64,000 nt of DNA from positions 13,624,517 through 13,688,516 of the forward strand of contig NC_087066.1 of the NCBI RefSeq assembly GCF_963678635.1, written 5' to 3'. Of the stretch, positions 32,785 through 45,119 are shown in pieces. A program made the translations under genes and the position numbers. The notes below the pieces were generated by a model that saw only the letters and a program-made list of their open reading frames with translations, searched no databases and was not told the origin of the DNA. This DNA is from Symsagittifera roscoffensis (Eukaryota; Xenacoelomorpha; Acoela; Convolutidae). The stretch's first letter is position 1; each line of letters begins with the position of its first letter.

Positions 32785-32901
32785 CCTTGTTTCTCCCAGA
32801 TGCTTTGCCAGAATCTTCCTCGAATTTGTTCCATATAGAGCACTTGGAGGACAAGACTCCACTTTGTTGTTTTTTCTCACAAAAGAAAACTTTTTTCGAA
32901 G
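32785..32901 (-). CDS. Possible internal exon (hypothetical)
   Basis: Bounded by acceptor CTATTTTTCAG and donor GTAATT, with a frame reading SKKVFFCEKKQQSGVLSSKC then SIWNKFEEDSGKASGRNK. It could belong to an unresolved gene upstream of 30274, but this is not shown. Confidence 0.25.
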
Positions 32902-33101
32902 CTGAAAAATAGTAAGATCCATTTTTTGAGTTCTAATTAAATGCTTTTTGTGGCTTCAACTCATAAGAATAGAGTTTATATGAAGTTCAATCTTTTCAAA
33001 GTGAAGACCTTATAATTCTGATTACAGCAGTCAGTTTAGTAGTAAACAGCTACCCTCCGTTTCTTCTAAACTACTTCTTCTATTTAAGGCCAAAAACATT
33101 G

Positions 33102-33210
33102 AAAAAAAATAAGATCGAATTTAAACAACTAAAAACTTATGTAAAAAAAATAAGATCGAATTTAAACAACTAAAAACTTATGTACTAATTTAAACAACTA
33201 AAAACTTAAC
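33102..33210. repeat. Short tandem repeat, ~38-bp unit, 2.5 copies
   Basis: ATAAGATCGAATTTAAACAA followed by CTAAAAACTTATGT occurs twice in tandem, with a third partial unit (ATTTAAACAACTAAAAACTT). Confidence 0.85.
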
Positions 33211-33441
33211 TAAAATATCCCGGAGGTCTTCCCGTGAGTTCACTGAGAGGACCAATATTGAACTCAACATTAGTTAAATTATCTTAAGTTACATTCATAA
33301 ATCAGAAGGGCGGATATTTAGTGCTTTTATCACCATACAAAGTTTAGAAATAGGCTTATATCCTTGTATGTTCATAAATTAGGCTTACATTGTTCTTAAT
33401 TTGTCGAATAACTTTGAACATACCTTTGCGCTCGCTGGGCA

Positions 33442-33641
33442 NNNNNNNNNNNNNNNNNNNNNNNNNNNNNNNNNNNNNNNNNNNNNNNNNNNNNNNNNNN
33501 NNNNNNNNNNNNNNNNNNNNNNNNNNNNNNNNNNNNNNNNNNNNNNNNNNNNNNNNNNNNNNNNNNNNNNNNNNNNNNNNNNNNNNNNNNNNNNNNNNNN
33601 NNNNNNNNNNNNNNNNNNNNNNNNNNNNNNNNNNNNNNNNN
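33442..33641. other. Assembly gap of 200 N
   Basis: Exactly 200 undetermined bases, a conventional placeholder size, so the true distance is unknown. Confidence 0.99.
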
Positions 33642-36175
33642 CTTCTAGGAAATTTTCTTTTAAATTGTTGGTTTCAAATCTGAGTTCTACTGTGTTATCA
33701 TTCGTTTACATCAAAAAACAGATTGTACTGAGTTTCAAAATGTTACTGAAAAGTCAAACTTTTAGGCAACATTTAGAAGTAATGATACGAATCAAGCAAC
33801 GATTTGGAATCTAACAAGTTTCGGAGTTAATAATAAAAACATAACAATTTACCTTTTTGCCGGGTTTATGTTTGTTGGTGTATAATCTTTTTTTAAATTT
33901 ATTATTCAAAGAAAATTGCTATAACGCAGTTTCAAAAATGCTATAATGTTTTTAGCGGTTTCAACAAGAAGCACGTGTTGGTTTATTAATTAGCAAGTTT
34001 ATATTAATTTTTTGACCAGAGTTGAATTGGAAAGTCTTGTTGTTATACATGTGGTAAAAATTTCGAACCAAAACAAAAATATACAGACTAATTTAGTTAG
34101 TTTGCATTGGATAATTTCTAATATTAACTGCATTATTAACTGCACTTTTAACTGAGCTTTTTCTTTTTTGTTTTGACTAGTATAAAAATGGTTTATAGTG
34201 AGTAGCGTTAGTTTGTCCTTATTCGGCAAACCATATTCGGCAAATCAATCGAATCACGCGCCGTAATTGCTATGACAAAAGTGACTAATTTAGCCGTGTT
34301 TTAACATTCAGAAAAATTGTTTTGTTATTCAAGTCATTAGCGCAATAGACAAAATTTAAAATATCGTGTTTGGTTGCTAGTAAGAAAGTTCAATACATGC
34401 ACAGAGGGGTATTTCCTTCAAACCATCTCCGGTGAGCTATATGTTAAGTTTTAATAATCAATTAGAGTTATCAAAGATTTGATTCCAGTGAGCAAACATT
34501 TAAACTTCCTGCAGCTTTTCACAAAAAACTGTGTCTTGAAATTTTTAAAGTGGATGAATTTTCAGCTCTCATTTTCCTATATGTCATCGGCAGTTTCACA
34601 AAAATCATTCCAGAAAAAGTTTTGACTAGTTAAATGAACCAACTGGTTCTTTACTGGATGCATAACTCAACAATGGAAAAGTAATCAAAATTACTCTCTC
34701 GATTCAGTTGTGTTTTCGAGAATAAATAGTCGACTAGAGTGTGTTTTGTTTCATGTATTTTCGGGTTAACAATCCTTTTTAAGCCAAGTCAAATCCAAAA
34801 CCTGAAGTAATTCAAGGAATTTGATGTAGATGTGATCATTTTTTCCACATATTTGCATTTATATGTTTATACTTATATATAAATACACAAAGGCTTCTAA
34901 ACTACCGCATCTAAGACATAAAATTAAAGCACACAGTGCTGGTAGTGACTTAATTTTAAAATCAATTGTTTGTAATTTAAGGATGTTTTGTCAGCTGTTT
35001 GTCATGATAAGATGGAATCAGTCCCTCGATTTGCTCGACCGTAAAGGACATGCAGATGTTGAATTTCGATCCACGACAAAAATTTGCTTTTTGATCTGAC
35101 TTTCGATACGAAAGTAACGGAATATTTGTGCTCGGGGTGGGTTTTTTCTTCAGACAAATTTCGACTTTTTAACCAGCCATTTTAGACGGAATTTTTAAAT
35201 ATCATTCGAAAGTTATTGTTGTCGTGAGCTCAAAATTGAAAAGATATCTCACCTGTGATCATTTTTCGTAAAATTACGGGGGCTTAAAGATTGGCATTTT
35301 GGCTAACTTCGGACAATTAACGCGTGATATAATTCGCGCTATTAACGCGTAAGCGGATAACTAATCCGTTTCAGGAGATCTATCCTTTTGTACTTCATAT
35401 GGCGTGTGATGGATGATTTTCATAAGAAAATTTCAAATTTTAGGATTTTTTTTTTCATTTTGTTTTATTTCATTTATTTTTTTCACGTTATTACTGCTCC
35501 ATAGACCTTAAGAGGCAGTCGAACATTCAGGGCCTTGCCCTGATACGAGCAGTCTTGTCTTGTTTTCGATCCAATACAAAAATGGAATTGATCACAAGTT
35601 ATTTGGTTTTTGATCCAAAACTGGAAAGGATCTGGTGAAAATGGAAATGATCACAGTTCAATTGCCGATGAAGCATAAAAAATTCTTCAGTAGAAGGTCC
35701 AAGTTGAGGAACATAATAAAAAAATATTTGTTGTTTTTATTTGTATTTATTAGCTGTATTTATTAGTAATATAAAATTGCAAAGAAAAATCTCAAAGAGT
35801 ATAAAATTATTAATTAAGAGTAAAAAAGTAACATATCTCTGGCATGAAACATTTTTTGGGAGTATTGCTTATCAGAAACATCTTAAAAATTCTCTCTGAT
35901 CCAGAATTGTATCCTCATTGTAAATTTTTGGTTATTTAATTTTGTTCCCTCTCTTTTCTTAAATGACTCGTTTATTTCCCCTACCCCTGTAATTTTTACC
36001 CAGTTTATCCAATTAGTTTTTCAATCAACAATTGAAGTAAATCAAATTATTCAGAAAGGCCTGGAGTGACCTTAAGGCGCAATCGAAGCATTTATGGGAT
36101 TTTTCTTGTTTTTTCTTGTTTTTTTGTTGTTTTTTCTTGTTTTTGTTTTGTTACCGAGGTTAACAAGACATAAAC
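33642..36175. other. AT-rich DNA, no gene recognised
   Basis: No supportable coding or RNA feature. A poly(T) tract with repeated TTTTTTCTTG occurs near 36100-36150. Confidence 0.4.
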
Positions 36176-38220
36176 ACGCATCTTTTTCTCACATACAAGA
36201 CTACCAGTATCATTGCTAAGCCTTGAAGCTCCCGGCTGCTTTTCAATCGTTATCAATTAATTTTTGCTTTTAAGTTTTCTGAGCAGTTTTTGTACTGAAT
36301 CACGTTCTTTTCAATTCCCAGCAGCCTAAACCAAACAGTAGGCGTTAAAAAATTATTAGTATACATAATAATTTTGATCAATCAGCGTGATTTAGTTCAA
36401 ATTGGGAAAATTTTGATGTAGAGCAACTCGCCACAAATCGGAAAATCAGAGGAATTCGCCAAGTAACGCGCAAAAATTGTCCAATACTTTCTTCGAATGA
36501 GAAAAAATGAAAAGGCGACGAGCGGACCAAATTAGTTGAAGCGCTTGAAATTAGTGGTTTTACTAAGTGCAAGATATAACATGCTAAAAATCATTCTGGA
36601 TGGCTAATTTTGAAATTTTTGGAAAGCCTAAGCAAAACTTTTACCCAAACATTTTTCCCTGACAGCTCAAAAGATTGTAGAAACTTTCAAAATTTTCCTT
36701 GGACCTTTTATTGTTTGCATAGCATCATTTATATATTCAAAAATAAAAAATACAAGTATTGATGATTGGTTGTTTTGAAATATAGTTTTTAATCAATCGT
36801 AAAACATTTTCATAGTGTAGTGCCAATTTTTTGAAACAGGTATCACGGTTTGTCTTGAAACAAGCTGACAATTTCAGCAATCGTCGTTCCAAATTACTAT
36901 TTAAATCAAAGTAGGACTTGTTAGATGTGTAACAAAAAAGTTTCCAGTGTAGTATTTTTACTAGAATCCAGTTTGAGCAAATTTGCTTTGAAATACTTTC
37001 AGAGACTATTTGTTAAGTTTTCCTTTTGCGTTTCATCATCAGAACACCTGAAATGACAAATCAGATCCACACTTCCGCGAGTTTTCAACCCCAATAACTA
37101 TAAGTTGAGAAAAAAGAATGCAAATTTCAAAGTAAGAGCACGTGATTTTAGTAATTGGAAAAACGTCAATGAGCATTATTGAGCAAAAAACAGCTAATTT
37201 ATTTTTTGTAAAACCTGTTTCAACAATGTTTTCCTAACACCTCTGACCCATTTATTCTGATTTGATTGGTGGCTGAAAACAATTGTTGAATTGTGAAAAG
37301 TTCCGAAATTTTTTATTTTGAATATGTCAGATCGGTTGTAAACCTTCTCTCGAATCAATGAAAAACACTTTTTTCCTTTCAAGATTGTCTTTAAATCCCT
37401 CAATTTATTTCTCCGGTAATTTACCCGCAGATATTGTTTTGGTATTTGATCTAACAAATAACAGGAAGTTATTAGAGCTGAACTGCTCACGAAACAATAA
37501 AAAAAATCTTCTGATTCAGAGCTGAACGTTTCTAGTATACTCACTTTAACAGAAGGCTACAGATCAAAGATGTGCAAAAGGAGCTGAATAAATTCTGGAT
37601 CTATTTATTAGCAAGTGACTTTTTTCAGATACAAGATTATTCGTATCATGGTTAGACATTGAATATTCCGGCTACCTTTTACTCATTCTCTAGTAGTTTT
37701 AGCTGCTCAGTTTTTCTGAGCATTTTAAATTTGGAGATCGTCCTTTTCTATTGCTAGCAGCCAAAATCAAACAGCAAGCTTTAAAGTTTAAGTACTTTAG
37801 TCACATCTTATGATCAATGAGCTTGACTCAAATCAATTAAAAATTAACGAAAGGGCTCAATATAAACTGGTATATGCAAGATATATCAAGTTAACAATAA
37901 ATCTGACTTGCTGAATTTGATTTTTTTTAATGTTAAGCAAACTTTTCACGCAAAACTATTCTAGATAACTTAAATGGAAACTTTTATATAACACCTTGAC
38001 ATGGAAACTTTCGCCAAGATTGAATCCGATATTGAAAATCTAGAAAAAACACAGATATTGAAGATTGGTTGTTTCAAAATGGTATGTTAACTATTCTTAA
38101 AAGCTTCTTCAATTGCGTGAAGACCGATTTTTTTGAAAAAATCCACCTAGAGTATTGAAACAAGCTTAGCATCTCAGCGTTTGAATCAATTACTAAAACA
38201 GTCATACTAAAACAGGTTAG
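36176..38220. repeat. Diverged tandem duplication, unit about 1.3-1.4 kb
   Basis: ACAAGACTACCAGTATCAT (36198) parallels ACAAGATTATTCGTATCAT (37634). GATGATTGGTTGTTTTGAAA (36759) parallels GAAGATTGGTTGTTTCAAAA (38060). TTGAAACAAGCTGACAATTT (36855) parallels TTGAAACAAGCTTAGCATCT (38157). Offsets shrink from about 1436 to 1302, so indels have accumulated. Coding content is not recognised. Confidence 0.7.
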
Positions 38221-38916
38221 ACAGGGGCGGATCTAGGATTTTCTCGAAGGGGGGGCGGATTTTCAAACAATTTTCGAAAATTTTGACGACCTTTTTTTTT
38301 AGGTCGATCAGATTGATTTTCCGAGCTCTCCCAAAGCAGTAAAAAGACCCTGTTTTGGCCAAAGTTTGTGCGCGGCAGGCAATTTTTTGAAAAAAGAGGT
38401 CAAAAAAGCCGTTTTCAAAAAAGCCGCAAATTTTCTGCGCCGCAGGCAACTTTTTGAAAAAACAGTTCAAAAAGTTTTAGGGTCGGTTGGCCAAAAATGG
38501 ATTTCTTAAAACGTACCAAAGGGGGGACCTAATTATCTAATAAATGTGTATTCACATCAAATTCTGGGACTCTTTAAGTTGCCATTCAACCGACACACTG
38601 ACTGTTCAATCATATGAAATAGCAATTTTATCCAACTTGTAACCTTGACTATTTTATCCAACTTGTAAAATATTGATGTAGTAAAAAAACTTATACTGAC
38701 TTGTGCGACCATTGATTTGCAGTCAATTGTGTTAAATGGTCATAATCATGCATGAGAGTGGCTGAACATTGAGAGAGGCTAAAGCAAAAACTGATCATAC
38801 AGTCTAACGTTCAAAATAATTGCGCAATGTAATGTTACTTTCTTTTGGTAGGTGTTGTCCGTGGGGCGCCAAAAAAAACGTAATTACTTTGCCCAAAAAT
38901 TTGAAATTTGTAAAAA

Positions 38917-39329
38917 GAAAACTTTGTCAAAAGAAAACATTGTGAAATCAATGGTCACTCGAAATCTTTTTTGTTCTTGTTGATGAAAAGGCCCAGGTTA
39001 CAAGTTGAATCAAGTTGATTCTTACGCTCAAAATTTTTACTTGGTGTTACTGGAGGAGGCAAGGTTACCAGTTGGATAAAAAAAGCTGCTTTCTCTTGAG
39101 TAGTATATGTTTTCAAACAATTTCAAAACACGATAGAAAACTTTGTCAAAAGAAAACTTTGTGAAATCAATGGTCACTTGAAATCTTTTTTGTTCTTGTT
39201 ATTGAAAAAGCCTAGGTTACAAGTTAAATCAAGTTGATTCTTGCGCTCAAAAATTTTACTTGGTGTTACTGGAGGAGGCAAGGTTACCAGTTGGATAAAA
39301 AATGCTGCTTCCTCTTGAGTAGTATATGT
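38917..39329. repeat. Direct repeat pair, 194 bp, period 219
   Basis: 38917-39110 and 39136-39329 share GAAAACTTTGTCAAAAGAAA ... GGAGGAGGCAAGGTTACCAG ... TTGAGTAGTATATGT with few differences. The second copy abuts the R repeat at the outer end of the palindromic element. Confidence 0.88.
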
Positions 39330-39331
39330 GT

Positions 39332-39693
39332 GAGGCGATCAGGGGGGTTGGGTGATGACCCCCATGTATTAACATAGGCTATAGAGTATCCGGTCATCAC
39401 CCTATGTATTCAGATAGGGAATAGATTTCCCTAAGATTTTGACACCTTAGCTATTTGCCCGTCGGCACTACTAGCCAAAAAACTAACATAATGTTGCCCA
39501 AAAACTATGAGCTTTGAAGTACATGATGATGGCCAAATAACACAATTGATCCCAAGTCAATGATCACACAAGAGAGTACTATATTGAGGAGGCGATCAGG
39601 GGAGGGGGGTTGGTTATGACCCCCATGTATTTACATAGGCTATAGAGTATCCGGTCATCACCCTATGTATTCAGATAGGGAATAGAGTTCCCT
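39332..39693. repeat. Direct repeats R1 and R2 at the left end of the palindromic element
   Basis: R1 (39332-39432) and R2 (39589-39693) share GAGGCGATCAGGGG, CCCCCATGTATT, CATAGGCTATAGAGTATCCG and GTCATCACCCTATGTATTCA. Between them is a 156-bp segment that matches the outermost part of the right arm. The right arm keeps only the first 17 or so bp of R. Confidence 0.85.
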
Positions 39694-42381
39694 GTGTATT
39701 AAGATACGTAGTAAATGTAGTAAATGTTTCCTTATGTAGTAAATACGTTTAGAGTATAAAATTAAGCTCAAATTGTATTTCAATTGGCATCACATCATGT
39801 TGAGACACTGATACAAAACTTTGAAAAAAAATATGGATTTCTTCACAATTTTTTCTCAAAATATTAAAATACGATAAAATTTACCCTATTTTTAACTAAA
39901 AAGCGGATTATATAATGCTGTGAACATATAAAACTCATATTAGCTGAATCAATATTGATACTTCCGATTTCTCGGGGAAACAAGGTAATTAATCGTAATT
40001 TTCGAAAAAGTAAAAATTAATCAAATCTATCCATAGTTTTCGATTTTTAACCTTTCATTTGTGTAATTAACTGAATTTTTGTTCAATTCAAGGAGAATTT
40101 ATCTAAGAATCTCAATTCAATTGAACAATAAGGGCAATACTCATTGAAATTTCTAGATCAAACTCCATGATTCAGCTCGACCCCAATTTGTACAAAAGTT
40201 ACAACTTCTGAGACGTTTTTAACATTGTTAATAAAATAAGTTTCAGATCTTTGATAAAAATAGAACATTTACTGCTAAAATTGACTAAAAATGGGGTATA
40301 TTTCTCTTAACAGTATATTAGATTGTATGATAATCAACAAAAATCTTCTTCAAAACCGATGATTATCTCTCTGTTGCTTCTACAACATGGTTTTTCCGTA
40401 AAAATTTTTGATGTCTGATTCTTGGTTTCTGCTTATGCATGTTGTCGCTCTTGAAATCACTTTGCAAGAAAACTTATTCAGAACTGAGGCATTTAGGAGA
40501 AAATAGTATCAATTGGACGAATAATTTGTTGGCAGAGATAAAATTAGAACTGCTAACGTCTCTTTATTACCATGTATATTGTACATGTTCTTCTTTAGGT
40601 TCCCTTGTTTAGTTGCTACAGCAAACTAATTCAGCAAAAACCAACTTTTGGAATCATTAACTATCCCTTTTCTTGCAAAATAGTTTGTAAATCGCTTTTT
40701 TTTCTTGATTTTTGTCGAAAAATTTCTCAAAAATATCGAAGTGAGAGCGAATCGGTTTTTTCTGAGCATTCAAAAGCACATGTTTAATTTGACAATATAA
40801 AGCTGTATTTTTACATTGACTTCTTTCAATAAATTAGGAGCAGCTTTATTGTTTATAATCTGCAAAACCTTCGGAAGTAGAAATATGCAAGGGAACTTAG
40901 TTCCATATTTCTGCAACAATTATAACATCTAAAAAATCTGTTCTCAAAAACATCGATTAAGGAAAAGAAATCAATGTGCAAACTGTAAATTTTGTATAGT
41001 TTAACGAAATTTATTAAGCCTATAATTCAACGTAATTTTCTAATTGAAAAAGAATGAAGTTAAACAGAACTAAATTTTTATTGTGTCTAATTGAAATTTT
41101 TATTGCTAAAATGCTTAAAAGTAAAAGATCATACATCTGGTTCTGCTAAAGTATTAGTTTGTTTAGAATTATTCAGCAGGCTCCATTTTATTATCTCTGA
41201 AAATCTTCCTACATCAAATTTTTTTATTCAAAAGAATGAAATGTAGATCTTGAAAGCAAATTTTTGATTTAAGCTTCATGTATCATCTTCCAAAAGATGT
41301 TGGAGTTGGGTTTACTTCACAACAAATTATATTCAAAAAATCCGAATTTTCATATAATTTTACCTAGTATATCAAAATTTCCAAACAAAAAAATTTTCCA
41401 AACATAACTGATAAAATAAATTCCAAACATTATACTTTTATGTTGGTTTTTTTTCTCAAGATGTAATATATAAGCTATATTTTAATGCAAAAATCTCTAA
41501 ACTCCTAAAGAATTAAATTGAGTTTCCATCTCAATTTGATTTTTTCTCAGTTTTAGTTTCATCTACTATCTTCCAATTTAATCCAATTCGAAGTTTTATT
41601 TGAAAACTGAGTTTTAGAGGGAAAAATGTATCATTTCAACGAACGTTCATTAATCCGAAGAAGAATTAATACCATAAATCCTTTTTTAAAAAATTTCAAA
41701 TTATTTTCTCGGCCTATGACAGTATGTTGCTGTTTCAACTCTGGATTTATTTTTTGAAGTAAACTTTTGGTTGAGAATGATATATATCATTATCTTGAAA
41801 ATTTCAAACGTTAGCAAAACATACTTTTTCCAGGTCTATTATCAATTTCTGTTCTGAATCGTAGAAAAAAAGCAAAAGAAAACCGTAATTCTTAGTAAAT
41901 CAATCCTCAATGTTTGCTACGCACTACTCTTTCATTACTTTTACAAGCACTAAGCAAGGAAAACTTTAAAATGGTTATTAGGTAAAACCTTTCAATTAAT
42001 CAATGTTCTATAAATATCCAGTTTTTTATAGCATTTCAACAAATACTTAAGCACCCATTAGCGTCTGTGATTCGCTTTTACTACAAATTTAACGCAACAA
42101 AAATCTCGCAAGCTGGCAACCGATGGGGTTTTTACAATAGATGAAAGATTTTCGGATCGATTTCCATTGAAAGTTTCAAGACAGTTTGAAATCGATGGTT
42201 GCTGGTCTTATCATCAATCAGAAGCTTTGAATATGACAAAACAAGAAAAATGATGAAAAAACTGTAAATTTTTTACTACAAGTTTTTCAAACCTAGGGTA
42301 TAGTCTTTTCAGATTCAGTAAAAAATTATTATTCAAAGTATTTTCTACTATGTTTTTAATAAAAATATATTAATATATTTT

Positions 42382-42611
42382 ATCTTCTCGTGGAGTGTGT
42401 TTTGAGACTGCTGAGCACATAATTTAACCTTATGCTGACAATGCTTCTTCTTGATATGATTAGTAAGTTCCTCGCTGATATATGTATAAAAGTTACAATT
42501 GGAACACTTTAAAACGCCACAGTGCTTTCGATGTCTTGATGCGTGTAAGAGATTGTATTCTCTGCCCTATTCAAGACATGCAAATCTTTCGTTTCTATTC
42601 AGTGACGGCAC
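42382..42611 (-). pseudogene. Two-finger C2H2 zinc-finger protein gene, left-arm copy (broken)
   Basis: Read outward from the centre of the element. It encodes VPSLNRNERFACLE, then a stop (TAG, 42569-42567) where the right arm has a Cys codon, then GREYNLLHASRHRKHC and LKCSNCNFYTY ... NHIKKKHC. The pattern is two fingers, C-x2-C-x11-H-x2-H and C-x2-C-x12-H-x4-H. The expected ATG is GTG here, and a one-base indel shifts the C terminus. Likely DNA-binding when intact; the partner site is unknown. It lies just downstream of the 54-bp CCAAT array. Confidence 0.75.
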
Positions 42612-42779
42612 CTCAATAAGTAGAAAAAGAAAAAATGGGAGATTTAGACTGTCCCAAAATTTTAGAAAATAAAGGTTGAATAGCCTCAAAAAATGAATAA
42701 AAATGAATAAAAAAGCAAATCTTAACCAGTTGTTTTTAAGGTAAAAGAAAATGAAAATGGATTTACTGTTTAGCCTAGC

Positions 42780-43010
42780 TAAAACAAAACTTATCCAATC
42801 TAACCATGGAGTTTTCAAAAGTTTTGCTATCAACCAATCAGAATCGAGCATTAATTATAAGAAAATTTTTATCTTTTTTGATATCAACCAATCAGAACCG
42901 ACTTTCGATGGTCATGAAAATTTTAATAAGGTTAATGTCAACCAATCAAAACTTAGTTCTACTTCTCATGGATTTTTCAACAATTTTGATGTCAAACAGT
43001 CAGAATCGAA
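42780..43010 (+). promoter_or_regulatory. 54-bp-period array of CCAAT boxes, left arm
   Basis: TCAACCAATCA(G/A) occurs at 42831, 42885 and 42939, with a degraded fourth at 42993: an exact 54-bp period. CCAATCA is the core bound by NF-Y in animals. It stands about 220 bp upstream of the outward-reading zinc-finger gene. The repeat also opens an 18-residue repeat in two frames (INQSE...), but the DNA word is better conserved than either peptide. Confidence 0.7.
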
Positions 43011-43500
43011 TATTTTTTGGTAACACTGTTCGTTGGAAAACAACTTATCAGAATCCAGCATTTTCTGAAAGTAAATTGTTTATTGTTTGAAAAAAAACTT
43101 TATCATTATTTGAAAAATGTCTATCAAAAAACATCTGAATTTCCTCGAGTTACTTAACAAAAAAAAATTCCAATTGATTTTCTTACTGTTGAAATAGATT
43201 TATGTTGTCTAAAATACAGTTCACCGACCAAGTAAAGGTCTCTTCAGAAAAACTTACTCAATTAAAGAGTTTACTTTTGATCGACATATTGGGTATCAAA
43301 GATTCAAACTTACGGTTGCATTACACCTCATAAGGAAAAAAAATTGTTTATTCTTGAGAATTTGAAGCTAATCAAAACGTCGTACGATAATCAATCCAAT
43401 CAAAATCTCTTTTTATCCCCTACCCATTTCCAAAATTTGTAAAAACTCAACGGCAAAGTTCTTTATTCCTTCATTTCTTTAAGGATTTTCAAAGTTCAAG
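43011..43500. other. AT-rich centre flank, nothing recognised
   Basis: No coding frame or repeat was supported between the left arm and the small ORF at 43508. Confidence 0.4.
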
Positions 43501-43507
43501 TTCCTGC

Positions 43508-43666
43508 ATGATTCGGTTTGGATTCAGATTTCCAGATATTGGCTTTGAAAATATCATCAACTTTGAGTTTTCCTCACACATCTACATCACAATCAAAGAA
43601 CTTGACTATCTACTCAAAAATCAACAATTTTTCATTGATTACATGCAAAAAATTCAATTATCTTGA
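43508..43666 (+). CDS. Small ORF of 52 codons in the element centre (hypothetical)
   Basis: ATG at 43508. The product is MIRFGFRFPDIGFENIINFE then FSSHIYITIKELDYLLKNQ to a stop at 43666. The amino-acid mix looks more protein-like than the overlapping frame, but there is no family match. Immediately after the stop a second short ATG frame begins (MKKFVEMLVVRYSFVT). Confidence 0.25.
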   Translation: MIRFGFRFPDIGFENIINFEFSSHIYITIKELDYLLKNQQFFIDYMQKIQLS

Positions 43667-43869
43667 TGAAAAAATTTGTAGAGATGCTAGTTGTTCGCTA
43701 TTCTTTTGTTACTTAAATCAGCAATATTTCTTATTTTTACTGCAAATAATTTTTGATCATTCAATTTTGCAATTGCTTTGGTGTATATTTTTACATATTT
43801 GGAAGAATTAAGCCCTTAATAAGTTTCTCTGAAAGGATACGACAACTAGAACAAAAAAAAAAAGAATTT

Positions 43870-43985
43870 TTTGTGATTGGAAACGACAATCCCCAAATGG
43901 AGCTTTGTTTCCGATTGGACACGACTTTTATCCAAGAAAGGCAAAAAAGGAAGCTGAAATCTGATTGGACACGATTACAATCCAA
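43870..43985 (+). promoter_or_regulatory. Three inverted CCAAT boxes upstream of the 44228 ORF
   Basis: GATTGGAAACGAC, GATTGGACACGAC and GATTGGACACGAT begin at 43875, 43913 and 43963. Each combines an inverted CCAAT (ATTGG) with ACGA. They lie 250-350 bp upstream of the next ORF, a distance usual for NF-Y-type proximal elements. This is a second, independent CCAAT cluster within the same element. Confidence 0.5.
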
Positions 43986-44227
43986 ATAAGGAAAATCAAT
44001 TCTGCTTGGGTGAACCCACACATTCGAGTTGAAGGAACCCCTAACTCCTAACCAAAAATCATTTTGTTTTCAACTAAACTACCGTCAACTACCTCCTCTC
44101 TCAGCTCTAAATACATTAATTTCAACTTATATTCCGTTAGCTACCCCCTCTCTCAGCTTTTCTTGTTTTTACTCTTTTACTCAATTTATTGCTCAAAAAG
44201 ATCTTCTCAGTGTAAAACAGCAACCTA

Positions 44228-44524
44228 ATGTACTCTGTAGAATTTTCACCTGATCTGCAAGAAATGCAAATGATGGAGGAAGTTTCTGATCATGTGGGAA
44301 TGAACTACCCCGAGAGTCTTGACTGAAGATTTGTGGCTCAACCAGTCGACGACTTCCTCTTTCCTTGGGAGGAGGCAGGATCAGCCGAAAAGCTCATCAC
44401 AAAAGATGGAGATGAGGGTTTCTCAGAAACAATGACACCTCCAGCCCTACAACCACCAGTAATGGAACCTCGTCCAGCTCTGCGTTCTATAGAGAACCTC
44501 CAGAACTCTTCTGCTGCTCGATAG
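44228..44524 (+). CDS. Acidic small protein ORF with one in-frame stop (hypothetical)
   Basis: From ATG at 44228 the frame encodes MYSVEFSPDLQEMQMMEEVS ... NYPESLD, then TGA at 44324-44326, then continues in the same frame with QPVDDFLFPWEEAGSAEKL and a Pro-rich end, TPPALQPPVMEPRPALRS, to TAG at 44522-44524. Acidic-aromatic DDFLFPWEE resembles a transactivation-like segment; this is inference. The 3' portion (from 44386) is copied twice more downstream at 45827 and 47269. The copies keep the frame through the Pro-rich end, except that GGA has become TAA. Confidence 0.4.
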
Positions 44525-45119
44525 CTTATTGATTAAAACTTTTTTGTAAATAAATGTTGTTTGGTATTATCTTCGTTCTTTGTAATTAATTAATTTCTTC
44601 AATTTTCTTTTGATTATGAGAATAGATAATATTTTCAGGGTAAATCATTGAAAAACAATTAGAACTTAATTTAGTGCTCCGAACTCGCACACATGTTAAG
44701 AATCTTGATTAAATTTTCCACACATATTCTAGAAAATCACTAGGAAAATTGTACACAAGTGAAAGATACCTGATTGTTTTCGCATCCTGACAAAAAAACT
44801 CAAATAGAGAACCTCCAGAACTCTTCTGCTGCTCGATAGCTTATTGATTAAAAGTTTTTTGCAAAAAATTGTTGTTTGTTATTATCTTCGTTCTTTGTAA
44901 TTAATCAATTTCTTCAATTTTCTTTTGATTATGAGAATAGATGAGAGATTCAGGGTAAATCATTGAAAAACAATTAGAACTTAATTTAGTGCTCCGAGCT
45001 CGCACACATGTTAAGAATCCTAATTAAAATTTCCACACATATTATAGAAAAACACTAGGAAAATTGTACACAAGTGAAAGATACCTGATTGTTTTTGCAT
45101 CCTGACAAAAAAACTTATG

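Larger units (their letters stand above)
39433..43010 (+). repeat. Left arm of a 15.8-kb palindromic element
   Basis: The sequence is matched in reverse complement by 51790-55201 throughout. Outer anchor: AAGATTTTGACACCTTAGC here and its complement at 55183-55201. Further anchors are ACTTCCGATTTCTCGGGGAA, CCTTCGGAAGTAG and the zinc-finger region near 42400-42600. This arm has about 158 bp (39606-39763) absent from the right arm; without it the lengths agree (3.42 and 3.41 kb). Divergence by scattered substitutions shows the arms are not recent copies. Confidence 0.93.

Noticed and set aside
35320-35360. AACGCGT repeats as an origin or binding-site array
   Set aside because: Only two AACGCGT words 29 bp apart; too little to support a call.
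42751-43090. An 18-residue-repeat protein (INQSE... or STNQNR...) encoded by the CCAAT array
   Set aside because: Two frames are open at once, and the DNA word is better conserved than either peptide; treated as a regulatory-type repeat.
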